Notes: generated by a model from the sequence alone, not told the origin. A DNA stretch of 64,000 nt from Actinomyces minihominis (GCF_900187855.1 NZ_FYEG01000001.1:186001-250000), one strand, 5' to 3'; positions 45,767 to 54,540 are shown, numbered from the stretch's first letter. Numbers and translations: made by a program.

Positions 45767-47905
45767 CTAGCGAGCCTCTTTCGCGGTGACGCTGAGCAGC
45801 GCATCCCCGGTGGCAACCACACCCTCAGCAACCGCCTCAACCGCGGCGAAACGCTTGCGGTTAGTGACAAGTACAGGCGTTATGGCAGAGTAGCCGGCGG
45901 CCTTGATGGCTGCGATATCAAACTCAACCAGAGGGTCACCCTTAGAGACCAGGTCCCCCTTCGTGACCAAGACCTTGAAACCGGCACCCTTGAGGTTGAC
46001 GGTGTCGATGCCAATATGGATCAGCAGCTCAACACCACTGTCCATCTTGAGTCCCACCGCATGTCCGGTCGGGAACGTCATCAGCACCCGGGCACTTCCG
46101 GGAGCGACAAGAATTCCAGACGTCGGGTCGATTGCCACGCCCGCACCAACTGCTCCCGAGGCAAAGCCCGGGTCAGGAACGTCAGCGAGCGGGACGACCG
46201 TTCCTTCCAGCGGACTGTCAAGAACGACCGTGGCTCCCGGTGCGAGAGCCGCCGAGTCAGTTTTCGGCAGAACCTTGACCGCGGAGGCCATCTGCGCCTC
46301 CTCTAGGAACGGTCGCGCTTCGGCATCGGTAACCCCCTCTTGCTCAGCCGGGGTGAGGAAGCCGTCTTGCGCTTCTTCTTCGGCGAGGATATCGACGTGA
46401 GGTCCGCCCTCGGCATCCTGCTTAGCGATACGGGCAAGAGCCTCAGCCTTCTGTTCCGGGGTGCGGTAGTCGGTGATTACCACCAGTGCCATTGCCGTGA
46501 AGAAGGCCAACGCAATCGCGATGACGTAGAGGAACATAGGCGAGAACAGCGGAATGGTCAGCAGTGAGGTGAAGGCGAACGCGCTGGCTGTGACACCTGC
46601 GGTTCCGAGGAACATGGACCCGAGTCCAATGGTCAGGCCACCTACGAAACAGCCGACCAGCATCCGCGGATAAATTCGCGCGAATCGCAGGTGGATGCCA
46701 TAGAGCGAGGGCTCAGAAATACCGCCGAACAGGCCGGCTACCAGTGCGCCCGTCGAAGTCTGACGCATCTGGGTATCACGTTCACGCATTGATAGGACCA
46801 GCACTCCGGCTGTCGCCCCAAAACAGGCAAAGTTCCACGCACCCATGGGCCCCTGAATGAAGTCGTAGCCAAGGGTGTCAATGTTCATCAGCATGAGGGC
46901 GTTCAGCGGCCAGTGCAGCCCGAGTGGGACGAGGAACGGGTAGATCATCGGAATCAGGATTGCGAATATCAAGGGCACCGTGGTGTTGAGCCAAGCCAAG
47001 CCGGTTCCAAGCAGTCCACCGAGCCAGACACCAAGGGGTCCGAGGATGAACCCCGTAATGGGAATCATGATCACCATTGACAGGAACGGGAGAAACACCA
47101 GCTGCAAGCTCTCTGGAACCACCTTTTTGATGTTGTGGTAGACGAGGGCGAGCAACGCAGCCATCATCAGCGGCACGAACACGTTACCGCCATAGTCAGA
47201 TAGCAGCAGGGGAACACCAAAGACATCCACCTGACAGGACTCAGTTCCGAGGGCGACATTGGTGGTACAGACAATGTCATCACGTGAAGTCAGGCCGATG
47301 AACTCCGGGGTCATGAGGGAGCCCATGATCGCCGCCCCCAACCACGGGTCAACATTGAGTTTCTTTGCCGCGTTGTAAGCGACCATGATCGGCAGGAAGT
47401 AGAAGACCGAGCGCCACATGGTGTCAAGGAACTGCCAGCCCGCGGGCTTGACCTCAGCTCGGAAGTCCTGGACGCCGAAAGCATCCATCACCGCAGCAAA
47501 GGCAATGATCAGCGAAGCACCCAGAAGGACGCCGAGTATGGGCCGGAAGCTATCTGCAAGGTACTCAAAGAAGCTGTCCATCCAGACGTTCTTGCCACGG
47601 GGTCCTTTGGCACGCGCTTCCGCCTTGATCTCTTCTGCCGTCTTGTCAGCGCGCGACTTCATAGAGGGCAGGTTGTTGATGTCCTGAAATACACCCGCGA
47701 CAGCTCCCCCGATGATGACCTGGTAGCGGTTACCCGCCTGCGGCACAGCTCCCATCACCCCCTCGGTACTGTCGAGGGCGGCTCCATCCACCAACTCGGA
47801 GTTCACCAGTTGGAAACGAAGCCTGGTTGCACAGTGCGTCAGACTGTCAATGTTTTCCGGTCCACCGACCGCATTCACGATGGCTTGCGCCGTTGACTCA
47901 ACCAT
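45767..47905 (-). CDS. PTS beta-glucoside-type permease, EIIBCA
   Basis: A 712-residue fused PTS enzyme II. EIIB is first (about 1-90; SLTHCATRLRF with phospho-Cys25), then EIIC with about ten membrane segments (about 100-470, including GGISEPSLYGIHLRFARIYP), then a linker and EIIA (about 550-712; phospho-His in LLIHIGIDTV near residue 630). It imports and phosphorylates a glucoside; the bgl/sucrose/trehalose subclass is clear but not the exact sugar. No antiterminator or 6-phospho-glycosidase gene is next to it, so sugar-phosphate hydrolysis must be encoded elsewhere. A near-palindrome lies 60 bp upstream. Confidence 0.9.
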   Translation of the reverse strand: MVESTAQAIVNAVGGPENIDSLTHCATRLRFQLVNSELVDGAALDSTEGVMGAVPQAGNRYQVIIGGAVAGVFQDINNLPSMKSRADKTAEEIKAEARAKGPRGKNVWMDSFFEYLADSFRPILGVLLGASLIIAFAAVMDAFGVQDFRAEVKPAGWQFLDTMWRSVFYFLPIMVAYNAAKKLNVDPWLGAAIMGSLMTPEFIGLTSRDDIVCTTNVALGTESCQVDVFGVPLLLSDYGGNVFVPLMMAALLALVYHNIKKVVPESLQLVFLPFLSMVIMIPITGFILGPLGVWLGGLLGTGLAWLNTTVPLIFAILIPMIYPFLVPLGLHWPLNALMLMNIDTLGYDFIQGPMGAWNFACFGATAGVLVLSMRERDTQMRQTSTGALVAGLFGGISEPSLYGIHLRFARIYPRMLVGCFVGGLTIGLGSMFLGTAGVTASAFAFTSLLTIPLFSPMFLYVIAIALAFFTAMALVVITDYRTPEQKAEALARIAKQDAEGGPHVDILAEEEAQDGFLTPAEQEGVTDAEARPFLEEAQMASAVKVLPKTDSAALAPGATVVLDSPLEGTVVPLADVPDPGFASGAVGAGVAIDPTSGILVAPGSARVLMTFPTGHAVGLKMDSGVELLIHIGIDTVNLKGAGFKVLVTKGDLVSKGDPLVEFDIAAIKAAGYSAITPVLVTNRKRFAAVEAVAEGVVATGDALLSVTAKEAR

Positions 47906-47964
47906 TCGAGCTGTCCTCTCGCGTTGTTGAGAACACCCCTATGCGCCCCCAAACGACACTCTAT

Positions 47965-47980
47965 TATGACCTAGTTCATA
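47965..47980. promoter_or_regulatory. Near-palindrome upstream of PTS gene
   Basis: TATGACCTAGTTCATA matches its reverse complement at 14 of 16 bases and contains CTAG, 60 bp before the PTS start. A GntR-like operator is possible; weak. Confidence 0.3.
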
Positions 47981-48014
47981 CATCTGTCACTGTGGGGTAT
48001 ACGGCCAGATGGGA

Positions 48015-48094
48015 CTGCTGCGCGTTTGGGTGACAGGTTGGTCAGGCAGCTTTTGGGGCTGCTGCACGAGTAGGTGACAACTATGTCAGGCAGC
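48015..48094. repeat. Pair of 36-nt imperfect direct repeats
   Basis: The 36-mers starting CTGCTGC and ending GTCAGGCAGC at 48015-48050 and 48059-48094 agree at 28 of 36 positions (by eye), including GGTGACA in the middle. Their spacing and position at the 3' side of a truncated gene suggest a transposon end with two transposase-binding sites. Confidence 0.5.
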
Positions 48095-48599
48095 GAGTGC
48101 GACCTGCTCGTACATTTTGGCTTTGCCCCCAAGTTCCGGTGGCAAACCAGTCGTCGTCGTTGATGTTGCCAGTGGCGGTTTGGAAAGGGCTGTCAACATA
48201 GATCACACTTCCACCGGACCGCGGAGCCGCACCTCGGGCTGACCTGGCAGCCCCCGCAGCCGATTCGCCATCATCACTTTGTGAGGTCGCCGTATCGTCA
48301 GTGGTGCCGTCAGAGCCATCGTTGGAACCATCAGGGTTGGATGCAGTGCCATCAGTGGAGTCCGTGGACTGAGGAACATCAGAAGAGCCGCCGTCACCCA
48401 AAGAAGATGAAGACCCCCTGTCATCACCGTCAACAGAGTTGACATCCCCGTCCGTGGAGATGGTGTCCATAGATACAGAACCATCCACTGCGGCTTCCGC
48501 AACCAAAGTGGCTTGCGGGGCAACAAGCAAAGCAGAAGTCAGAAGTGCGGAGCTGGCAAGGACAGCTCCGATGCTAAGTCCTCTAACTCGTGATCTTAT
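48081..48599 (-). pseudogene. Truncated secreted protein with ATA at the start position
   Basis: The frame runs from TGA 48600-48602 to 48081. AAGGAG at 48606-48611 lies exactly 6 nt before ATA 48597-48599, not an ATG. From there the sequence reads IRSRVRGLSIGAVLASSALL, a good signal peptide, then a Ser/Asp/Thr-rich linker, then SVIYVDSPFQTATGNINDDD, after which it runs into the repeat-bearing end region and stops. The pattern fits the N-terminus of a large exported enzyme or surface protein whose start codon decayed and whose body was removed, probably by a mobile element. An internal GTG or TTG could give a product without signal peptide. A LacI-like operator lies 100 bp upstream. Confidence 0.6.
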
Positions 48600-48611
48600 T
48601 CAGAACTCCTT

Positions 48612-48907
48612 CTGAGGGGCATTCATTCATTTATGTCAACGTCAAGTCATTTGTCAGCGTCATTCAAGTGGAGAACATGCAGACATTCCCACAGTTGCGA
48701 AACCGTTTCCTGGATCCACGTGCTATGGACGCGAGGATATAGTCCTCCCGCAACGAACCGAACAAATACTATGTCATTAATTAGGTATATAGTGATTATT
48801 ACAAGAAAGTTCCGTATCTTATCTCAACCACTTGAGACTACTTGACAAGCTGTGGCTGACCCCGTTATCCCACAAACGGTTCCGGGCTGTGGTGGTAAGG
48901 GAAAACA
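48612..48907. other. Stretch without gene
   Basis: Besides the small palindrome at 48699-48709, this AT-richer stretch (notably 48765-48850) shows no supported gene. It is the upstream region of the damaged secreted-protein gene and lies beyond the lacI 3' end. Confidence 0.5.
48699..48709. promoter_or_regulatory. LacI-like half-palindrome GAAACCGTTTC
   Basis: GAAAC-C-GTTTC is a perfect hyphenated palindrome of the type bound by LacI/GalR proteins, about 100 bp upstream of the secreted-protein relic and near the regulator gene. Confidence 0.4.
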
Positions 48908-50017
48908 TCAGTGTGAAGATGCGCCAACATTCGCTAATGCTGGTTTCACATCCGGGCCCGTGGACTCACCCACGCGGATCTCACCACGGATCCATTCCTG
49001 GCGGGCGACGTGGCGGGAGTTCGTCAACGCTTCAATCATCGCACGGGCAGTGGCGTAAGCGATTTGCTTCTGTGGTTGCACAACGGTCGTCAAAGAAGGC
49101 ATGCAGTACTGCCCGAAGTCGAGACCATCAAAACCAGTGACAGCAACATCGTCAGGCACACGCAATCCGGCCTCGTTCAAAGCGCGCATCGCACCCAGGG
49201 CAATAGCGTCGCAAGAGGCAACCAACGCTGTGAAATCCCGGTCACTGGAAGACAGCCACCGCTTCACAGACTCATAACCATTAGACATGGAATACAACTC
49301 AACGGGATCTAATGAAGGAATAACAATATCAGGGTCCACCTCGATGTTGGCATCCTCTAGCGCCGTAACAAACCCCTTGTGGCGCAAGGACCAGGCATGA
49401 CCATCAGTCAAACGGTTAGAATCAATGACAGTGGCAAAAGCAATTTTCGTGTGACCGCGGTCAATTAGGTACCGGGTTACTTCAGCGCACCCGCCAACAT
49501 CATCTATTGAGACAGAGGAATGGCGAGACTGAGGGGTTGAAAAGTCTGCGGTCGTGCAGTGGACGACGGGGATCTCAAGCTGGGACAGCTTCCGGTTGAT
49601 TTCATCCGAGGACGTGTGTTGGGGGTCCCCAAAACGACCCAGGAAAATGATGCCACCGGGTTTACGTTCCTGGGTTATGCGGTGAATAGTGTCAAAGTTG
49701 GCCTGGTGGTCAGGAACATGTTGCAAGAAAGCACTGAACCCTGCCTGTGAAAGCTGCTCCTGAAGGTCACTGAGAATCTGAATCAGCAGTTCACTGGTGT
49801 GACCCTGGATGATGACGGCAACAGTCTGCTCGCCAAGGATCTTCAGGCTGCGTGCGTACGCATTTGGAACATAACCGATCTCCCCCGCCTTTGCCTGAAT
49901 CATTTCCCGAGTCGCACGTGAAACACCCACCCGGTTGTTCATAGCCCGAGAGGCTGTACTAACGGCAACACCGCATGCCTGCGCTAGTTGCTTAATTGAA
50001 ACGTCACTCATTCGCAT
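48908..50017 (-). CDS. LacI/GalR-family transcriptional regulator
   Basis: A 369-residue LacI-type repressor. The helix-turn-helix is SIKQLAQACGVAVSTASRAM near the N-terminus, followed by the hinge helix region YVPNAYARSLK and a periplasmic-binding-like sensor (HTSELLIQILSDLQEQLSQA, SIDDVGGCAEVTRYLIDRGH, ALVASCDAIALGAMRALNE, VTGFDGLDFG). GGAGGG lies 5 nt before the first ATG (50015-50017). It most likely represses the adjacent sugar ABC importer and is released by the sugar. Confidence 0.9.
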   Translation of the reverse strand: MRMSDVSIKQLAQACGVAVSTASRAMNNRVGVSRATREMIQAKAGEIGYVPNAYARSLKILGEQTVAVIIQGHTSELLIQILSDLQEQLSQAGFSAFLQHVPDHQANFDTIHRITQERKPGGIIFLGRFGDPQHTSSDEINRKLSQLEIPVVHCTTADFSTPQSRHSSVSIDDVGGCAEVTRYLIDRGHTKIAFATVIDSNRLTDGHAWSLRHKGFVTALEDANIEVDPDIVIPSLDPVELYSMSNGYESVKRWLSSSDRDFTALVASCDAIALGAMRALNEAGLRVPDDVAVTGFDGLDFGQYCMPSLTTVVQPQKQIAYATARAMIEALTNSRHVARQEWIRGEIRVGESTGPDVKPALANVGASSH

Positions 50018-50026
50018 TCAGCCCTC

Positions 50027-50052
50027 CGCTTGGCCGCCGAGGCGGCCAAGCG
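50027..50052 (-). terminator. Stem-loop between permease and lacI
   Basis: CGCTTGGCCG and CGGCCAAGCG pair perfectly around CCTCGG (minus strand), 17 bp after the permease stop and just before the regulator's ribosome-binding site. It should reduce read-through from the transporter into lacI. Confidence 0.6.
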
Positions 50053-50068
50053 AGCGGTCGTGGGTTAC

Positions 50069-50902
50069 CTATCCCTTCACAGCACCAGCAACCACACCCT
50101 GAATGATGTGGCGCTGACCGAAGAGATAGAAGACTATAACAGGGATCATCGCTAAAACCAGGACACCCATCATTGCTCCCATATCAATTGCCCCGTAACC
50201 ACCGCGAAGGCTCTGCACGGCAATCGGAATGGTCTGGTACTTCTTCAAATCCAATGTCAGGTACGGAAGCAGGTAGTCATTCCACAGCCACATCACCTCA
50301 AGGATGGTCACAGTCATGATTGCGGGCTTCAGAACAGGCATCACAACCTGGAAATAGGTGCGGACAGGGCCGCAACCGTCGATGAGGGCGGCCTCTTCCA
50401 ACTCACGCGGAACACTCTTAACGAAGCCGGTGAAAATGAATACTGCTAAACCGGCACCAAAACCCAGATAGATGATCCACAGTCCGATCGGGTTCCCTAG
50501 ATTGAGGAAATCCGTGAACCACGACAGGGTAAACATGACCATCTGAAAGGGGACCACCAACGAGAACAGAAATGCAAGGTACAGGACCTTTGCGTACCTA
50601 TTGTCGACTCGGACCACCCAGTAGGCAGTCATCGAGGTGCAGAGAATAATCAGTGCAGTAGCACCAATGGTTATCACCATCGACCAGCCGAAAGCTGCGA
50701 AGAAGTTAGTTCTGAAGACCCCGAGTTCATAGTTTCCAAGACCCACCCAAGACTGAGAGTCAGGCAGGTCGAATGGATACCGGGCAATGAAAACTTTACC
50801 CTTGAACGAGTTCACCAAAACCAAGAAGATTGGGTATAGGTAAGCAAGTGAAAGGACTGCGAAGACAGCCGTCCAAATCTTTGGGCGTTTCACGTCGGTC
50901 AT
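50069..50902 (-). CDS. Sugar ABC transporter permease (MalG type)
   Basis: A 277-residue permease with six membrane helices. The cytoplasmic EAA loop is ELEEAALIDGCGPVRTYFQV followed by MPVLKPA. It pairs with the MalF-type permease; the ATPase is not encoded here and is probably a shared MsmK-like protein elsewhere. The start overlaps the previous permease by 4 bp. Substrate: a carbohydrate, judged by family and by the LacI neighbour. Confidence 0.9.
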   Translation of the reverse strand: MTDVKRPKIWTAVFAVLSLAYLYPIFLVLVNSFKGKVFIARYPFDLPDSQSWVGLGNYELGVFRTNFFAAFGWSMVITIGATALIILCTSMTAYWVVRVDNRYAKVLYLAFLFSLVVPFQMVMFTLSWFTDFLNLGNPIGLWIIYLGFGAGLAVFIFTGFVKSVPRELEEAALIDGCGPVRTYFQVVMPVLKPAIMTVTILEVMWLWNDYLLPYLTLDLKKYQTIPIAVQSLRGGYGAIDMGAMMGVLVLAMIPVIVFYLFGQRHIIQGVVAGAVKG

Positions 50903-51741
50903 TCGACGGCCTCCTTCGAGCGGACCAACTTGTTCTGTATCAGAACAACAGTGGCGACAATTAGTAGGAACACAACAGCTTTTGCTTGGCCGACACCTTC
51001 AAAGCCGGATCGACCGTAAAACGTGTTGTAAATGTTCAAAGCCATCATTTCCGACATGCGTCCAGGCGCGCCATTCGTCAATGCGAGGTTTTGGTCGAAC
51101 ATCTTGAAGCCATTGCTCAAAGTAAGGAAGGTACACACCGTGATAGACGGCATCACCAGCGGAATGATCACGCTCTTCAGCGTCTGGGTGGAGCTCGCGC
51201 CGTCAACTTTGGCGGCCTCAAGCACATCGGTTGGAATTGACTGGAGCCCCGCAATGTAAATAACCATCATGTAACCAATTTGCTGCCAGCAAGTGACGAT
51301 CACCAGACCCCAGAAGGCGTAGGTTGCGCTGTAAACAACGTTCTTCACCCAAATCTCCAAGACCCCGTTGAGGAGTAGAAGCCAGATATAGCCGAGGACG
51401 ATACCACCAATAAGGTTCGGCATGAAGAACACAGAGCGAAAAATATTCTTGCCTTTGATCGCTTTGACAAGCATGTAGGCAAGAAAGAAGGCCACCACGT
51501 TAACCACGATGGTGACAACGACCGCGAAAGCTGCCGTGTACCAGAGGGAATGCAGGAAGATCGGATCCCCCCACACTCTTTGATAGTTGCTGAAGCCAAC
51601 CCACTTGGCGTCAACAACAGTTACGAACTTGGTAAAGGAAAGGTAGACTCCGAGCACAAAGGGAATGACGAAGCCAATCATGAAGGCTACGACTGTTGGT
51701 CCGGTGAACAACCAGCCCCACCGTTTCAGGGACTTGTTCAT
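50899..51741 (-). CDS. Sugar ABC transporter permease (MalF type)
   Basis: A 280-residue permease with six helices. The EAA loop is VLEAAKVDGASSTQTLKSV followed by IIPLVMPS. The ATG at 51739-51741 (MNKSLKRWGWLFTGPT) is preferred because it gives the standard start; the frame is open to 51774 inside a stem-loop. It is the second gene of the binding-protein, MalF, MalG operon. Confidence 0.9.
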   Translation of the reverse strand: MNKSLKRWGWLFTGPTVVAFMIGFVIPFVLGVYLSFTKFVTVVDAKWVGFSNYQRVWGDPIFLHSLWYTAAFAVVVTIVVNVVAFFLAYMLVKAIKGKNIFRSVFFMPNLIGGIVLGYIWLLLLNGVLEIWVKNVVYSATYAFWGLVIVTCWQQIGYMMVIYIAGLQSIPTDVLEAAKVDGASSTQTLKSVIIPLVMPSITVCTFLTLSNGFKMFDQNLALTNGAPGRMSEMMALNIYNTFYGRSGFEGVGQAKAVVFLLIVATVVLIQNKLVRSKEAVE

Positions 51742-51763
51742 TGAATGCTTTCTTTGAAAATGC

Positions 51764-51795
51764 CTCCGGGGCACGACATTAGCCGTGCCCCGGAG
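51764..51795 (-). promoter_or_regulatory. Intercistronic stem-loop between binding protein and permease genes
   Basis: CTCCGGGGCACG and CGTGCCCCGGAG pair perfectly (12 bp, 8-nt loop). Such hairpins partly stop transcription or protect the upstream mRNA so that the binding protein is made in excess over the permeases. Confidence 0.65.
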
Positions 51796-51845
51796 ATGCT
51801 AGTTATTTTTCATGCTTTTTGATGTGTTCAATGGCACGTGACTAC

Positions 51846-53225
51846 TTACTCGTCAGCGTTCCCCTCGTTCACAAGCACAACCTCTTTGGCCCAGCCATCA
51901 ACGTAAGAAGTTTCAACGTCACTCCATTCGCCGGTGCCCTGCGCGTAAGCCAGAAGGCTCTGGCCAACGCCGTTCTTCCACTCTTCAGAAGGCATCAGGG
52001 TGAAGTACCAGGCAACAGGGGTCTTACCGGCAGCGAAGTATTCGCCATCAGCAAGAACCAGTGGGTTGGTGGACTCGTAGCCCTCGAAAGAATCGAAGGG
52101 GGTAACGAAGCCCATCTCATTGGTGAGGGAATCGCGACCGGTGTCGGAAGTGATAACCCATTCGAGGAACGCTTCGGAAGCCTTCTGGTCAGCTTCAGAA
52201 GCCTTGTTGTTGATAACCCAGTAGTTTTCCGAGCCGGTGGTCAGACCCTGGTCCTCTTCACCCTCAGCGCCGATGTAGATCGGGAGCATACCCAACTGGT
52301 CGTCAGTCATACCCGCTGCGGAGAGATCACCGTAAGCCCAGGTGCCGTTCTGCAGGAACACGGCCTCACCAAGTGCGAACTCAGCGGTGGCGTCCTCCAT
52401 GGTCTTTGCGGCAAGAGCGGTGCGGTCAGTGGTGGAGTTATCAATGTAGAGGTCGAAAATGTCCTTGTAGTTGGACATGTAGGTTCCCTCAATGACCTCC
52501 GGCTGACCGGCAATGTCAGTGCCTACAAGTTCGTAGTACAAAGGCATGTTGGCCAGGTGGGTCTTGAAACGCCAGTCAGACGAAGCATCGAAGCCTGCAG
52601 AGGTGAATGCACCCTTAACGCCAAGTTCATCCTTGTCAGCCTGGATTCCTTCAGCGACCTTCTTCAAGGTTTCAAAGTTGTTGATCTCATCAACCGAGGT
52701 GACCGCTGCGTTCGGCAGCGCCATGTACTCGTCAAGAAGAGTCTTGTTGTAAATGAGGCCGTAAGTCTCAATGACGTAAGGAATACCGTAAACCTCAGAG
52801 TCATCAGCGTTAGCTAGCGCCATGCCCTTGTCCTTGAGGTGCTCATAGATAGCGGTGTCCTTGAGGTTTGCCGCGTAATCCTTCCAAGTCGCGAGGCCAA
52901 CAGGGCCGTTAACCTGGAAAATTGTCGGGGCATCCGACTTAGCCATCTCCGAACGCAGTGTCTGCTCGTAAGTACCTGACGCAGCGGTCTGTACGGTGAC
53001 GGGAACACCTGTCTCTTCGGTGTAAGCGTCGGCTAGGGCCACCCAGGCGTCTGCCTGTTCTGGCTTGAAATTAAGGAAGTAGACCGAGCCCTTTTCGCCC
53101 GAATCCCCGCCTGCAGAGCCGGACTGGTCGCTTCCGCTACCGCTACTGCAAGCTGCCATAGAACCAACAAGTGCCGCAGCCGCAGCGAACCCCGCGAGTG
53201 CCCTTGTCGTGTTGTTTCGTGTCAT
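51846..53225 (-). CDS. Extracellular sugar-binding lipoprotein (ABC importer)
   Basis: A 459-residue family-1 solute-binding protein. The signal peptide ends at the lipobox GSMAACSS, then GSGSDQSGSAGGDSGE linker and the two-lobed binding protein (VYFLNFKPEQADAWVALADA, PTIFQVNGPVGLATWKD, GEAVFLQNGTWAYGD). The ATG at 53223-53225 follows AAGGAG; a longer frame to 53252 is not supported. It is lipid-anchored outside the membrane and delivers sugar to the two permeases downstream. A perfect palindromic operator lies 78 bp upstream. Confidence 0.92.
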   Translation of the reverse strand: MTRNNTTRALAGFAAAAALVGSMAACSSGSGSDQSGSAGGDSGEKGSVYFLNFKPEQADAWVALADAYTEETGVPVTVQTAASGTYEQTLRSEMAKSDAPTIFQVNGPVGLATWKDYAANLKDTAIYEHLKDKGMALANADDSEVYGIPYVIETYGLIYNKTLLDEYMALPNAAVTSVDEINNFETLKKVAEGIQADKDELGVKGAFTSAGFDASSDWRFKTHLANMPLYYELVGTDIAGQPEVIEGTYMSNYKDIFDLYIDNSTTDRTALAAKTMEDATAEFALGEAVFLQNGTWAYGDLSAAGMTDDQLGMLPIYIGAEGEEDQGLTTGSENYWVINNKASEADQKASEAFLEWVITSDTGRDSLTNEMGFVTPFDSFEGYESTNPLVLADGEYFAAGKTPVAWYFTLMPSEEWKNGVGQSLLAYAQGTGEWSDVETSYVDGWAKEVVLVNEGNADE

Positions 53226-53302
53226 GCGCGTGTTCTCCTTCGTTGGACGCAAAACAGAGAGATCCGTAAGACCCAGGTCAAATCACAGACTAGAGCCAGA
53301 TT

Positions 53303-53316
53303 CGGAATCGATTCCG
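53303..53316. promoter_or_regulatory. LacI-type operator upstream of the ABC operon
   Basis: CGGAATCGATTCCG is a perfect 14-bp palindrome with the central CG typical of LacI-family sites, 78 bp before the binding-protein start. The regulator is encoded just past the same operon. Confidence 0.6.
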
Positions 53317-53450
53317 CATTGTTCAGCATATGCCTGTTAGTTCGCGGCAAGCAAACTAAAATCGTCAACACAAGGAAAATTGGGACGACGGTCCTATGTG
53401 CTGTCTGGGTCAACGCCGGAAGCGCCCTCGGCTCCACCGGTTGAACTAGC

Positions 53451-54074
53451 TTAACCGGCATCGGGAACACCCTCGACCCACGGTTGCACCGTGCGATCCA
53501 AGAGGGGAATGGTCGCGTACACCACCATGGCGACACCACCAAGAAGTAGAGGAGCCAGCCAAGACGGCTCTCTGATGGCAACAACGACAGTCAGCGCAAG
53601 CAGACCGATTGTCACTGCGAGTGCGCCCGCAGCCCAGGGAAGCCGAGACAGGGGAATGAGGAATGCGTTCTTCAGAGTGTTCGCGAAGCCGGATTCAAAA
53701 CGGATTTGCAGGAAGAAGAAGAACGGGAACACCAGAAGGTACACCAGGCTGAAAAGCGTCTTCACAACGGTTAGCTCTGCGATGGGCAGGAAGAACCAAG
53801 AGAAAACCAGGGCGAAACCAATCGGGCCCACTATTGCCCACGTTGCTGTTGCACGCCAGAAGTTGTCGCGAAAAGAGCGGAAAAACATGCGGGTAACCCC
53901 GCCTCCCCTGTCATCGTGTATCCGCTCCGCTACGTCGTAAAGGGCGGCGAAGGATGCGCCCATCGTGACGAGCGGTAGCGCGGTGACAGTGAAATAGACG
54001 TTGAGGATCACAATGTCGGCAACTCGGGACACGCCGCGCCAAAATGGGCTCTCAGAATCAAAGAAGCGCCCCAA
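53451..54074 (-). CDS. DUF624 (YesL-like) membrane protein
   Basis: A 207-residue protein with about five membrane helices and the DUF624 start FWRGVSRVADIVILNVYF then PLVTMGASFAALYDV. YesL-type proteins sit in sugar-uptake loci and have no settled role. The start is TTG (54072-54074), since a stop codon lies a few codons upstream and no ATG is suitably placed; GACGGGA upstream may serve as ribosome-binding site. It is separated from the binding-protein gene by ~225 bp with its own flank. Confidence 0.8.
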   Translation of the reverse strand: MGRFFDSESPFWRGVSRVADIVILNVYFTVTALPLVTMGASFAALYDVAERIHDDRGGGVTRMFFRSFRDNFWRATATWAIVGPIGFALVFSWFFLPIAELTVVKTLFSLVYLLVFPFFFFLQIRFESGFANTLKNAFLIPLSRLPWAAGALAVTIGLLALTVVVAIREPSWLAPLLLGGVAMVVYATIPLLDRTVQPWVEGVPDAG

Positions 54075-54098
54075 AATCTTGTCCCGTCACGAGTCGAA

Positions 54099-54115
54099 GG
54101 ACAGGGTACCTGTCC
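54099..54115. promoter_or_regulatory. Inverted repeat upstream of DUF624 gene
   Basis: GGACAGG-GTA-CCTGTCC, 7-bp arms, 25 bp before the TTG start. A regulator site or a small hairpin in the leader; not the same sequence as the LacI-type operator. The 54116-54333 remainder of this gap shows only a short CCTATAAG tandem duplication. Confidence 0.35.
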
Positions 54116-54333
54116 GCGGGTCCTTCCCATCGTACGGGACTGCCGCGCTAAATCACCAAAAAACCCGGCTCAAAGCAACACATTCTGTCCACCCAAGCTG
54201 TTGACCCCAACCAGCAGCTAAACCAACTTTCCCGCGCCACACCAACCAAAAGTCCGAGGCCCCATCTGTCCTATAAGCCTATAAGCCTGATACGGCCCCG
54301 GAAGGTTTGGTTACCGGATTAAAAGACAAAAAT

Positions 54334-54362
54334 GGTGGAACACCGATCTACGGTGTCCCACC
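54334..54362 (-). terminator. Intrinsic terminator of tRNA-Tyr
   Basis: GGTGGGACACCG and CGGTGTTCCACC (minus strand, one G-U) form a 12-bp stem with a 5-nt loop followed by ATTTTTG, 11 bp after the tRNA. Confidence 0.8.
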
Positions 54363-54372
54363 ACTTCAAAAG

Positions 54373-54455
54373 TGGCGGATGAGGGATTCGAACCCCCGTA
54401 GCGTTACCGCGGCTGATTTACAGTCAGCTCCCATTGGCCACTCGGGCAATCCGCC
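54373..54455 (-). tRNA. tRNA-Tyr (GUA)
   Basis: Minus-strand cloverleaf: acceptor GGCGGAT/ATCCGCC, anticodon stem CTGA/TCAG with loop CTGTAAA (GUA), a long variable arm as expected for bacterial tRNA-Tyr, T-arm GGGGGTTCGAATCCCTC, discriminator A. CCA not encoded. Confidence 0.93.
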
Positions 54456-54540
54456 TTGCAGTCATTTCTGGCTGCCGTGAAAGATTATCAGGGTTCAACC
54501 CCGATCTTCCACTTTGGCCCGTCCTCACAAGCGTGACTTG

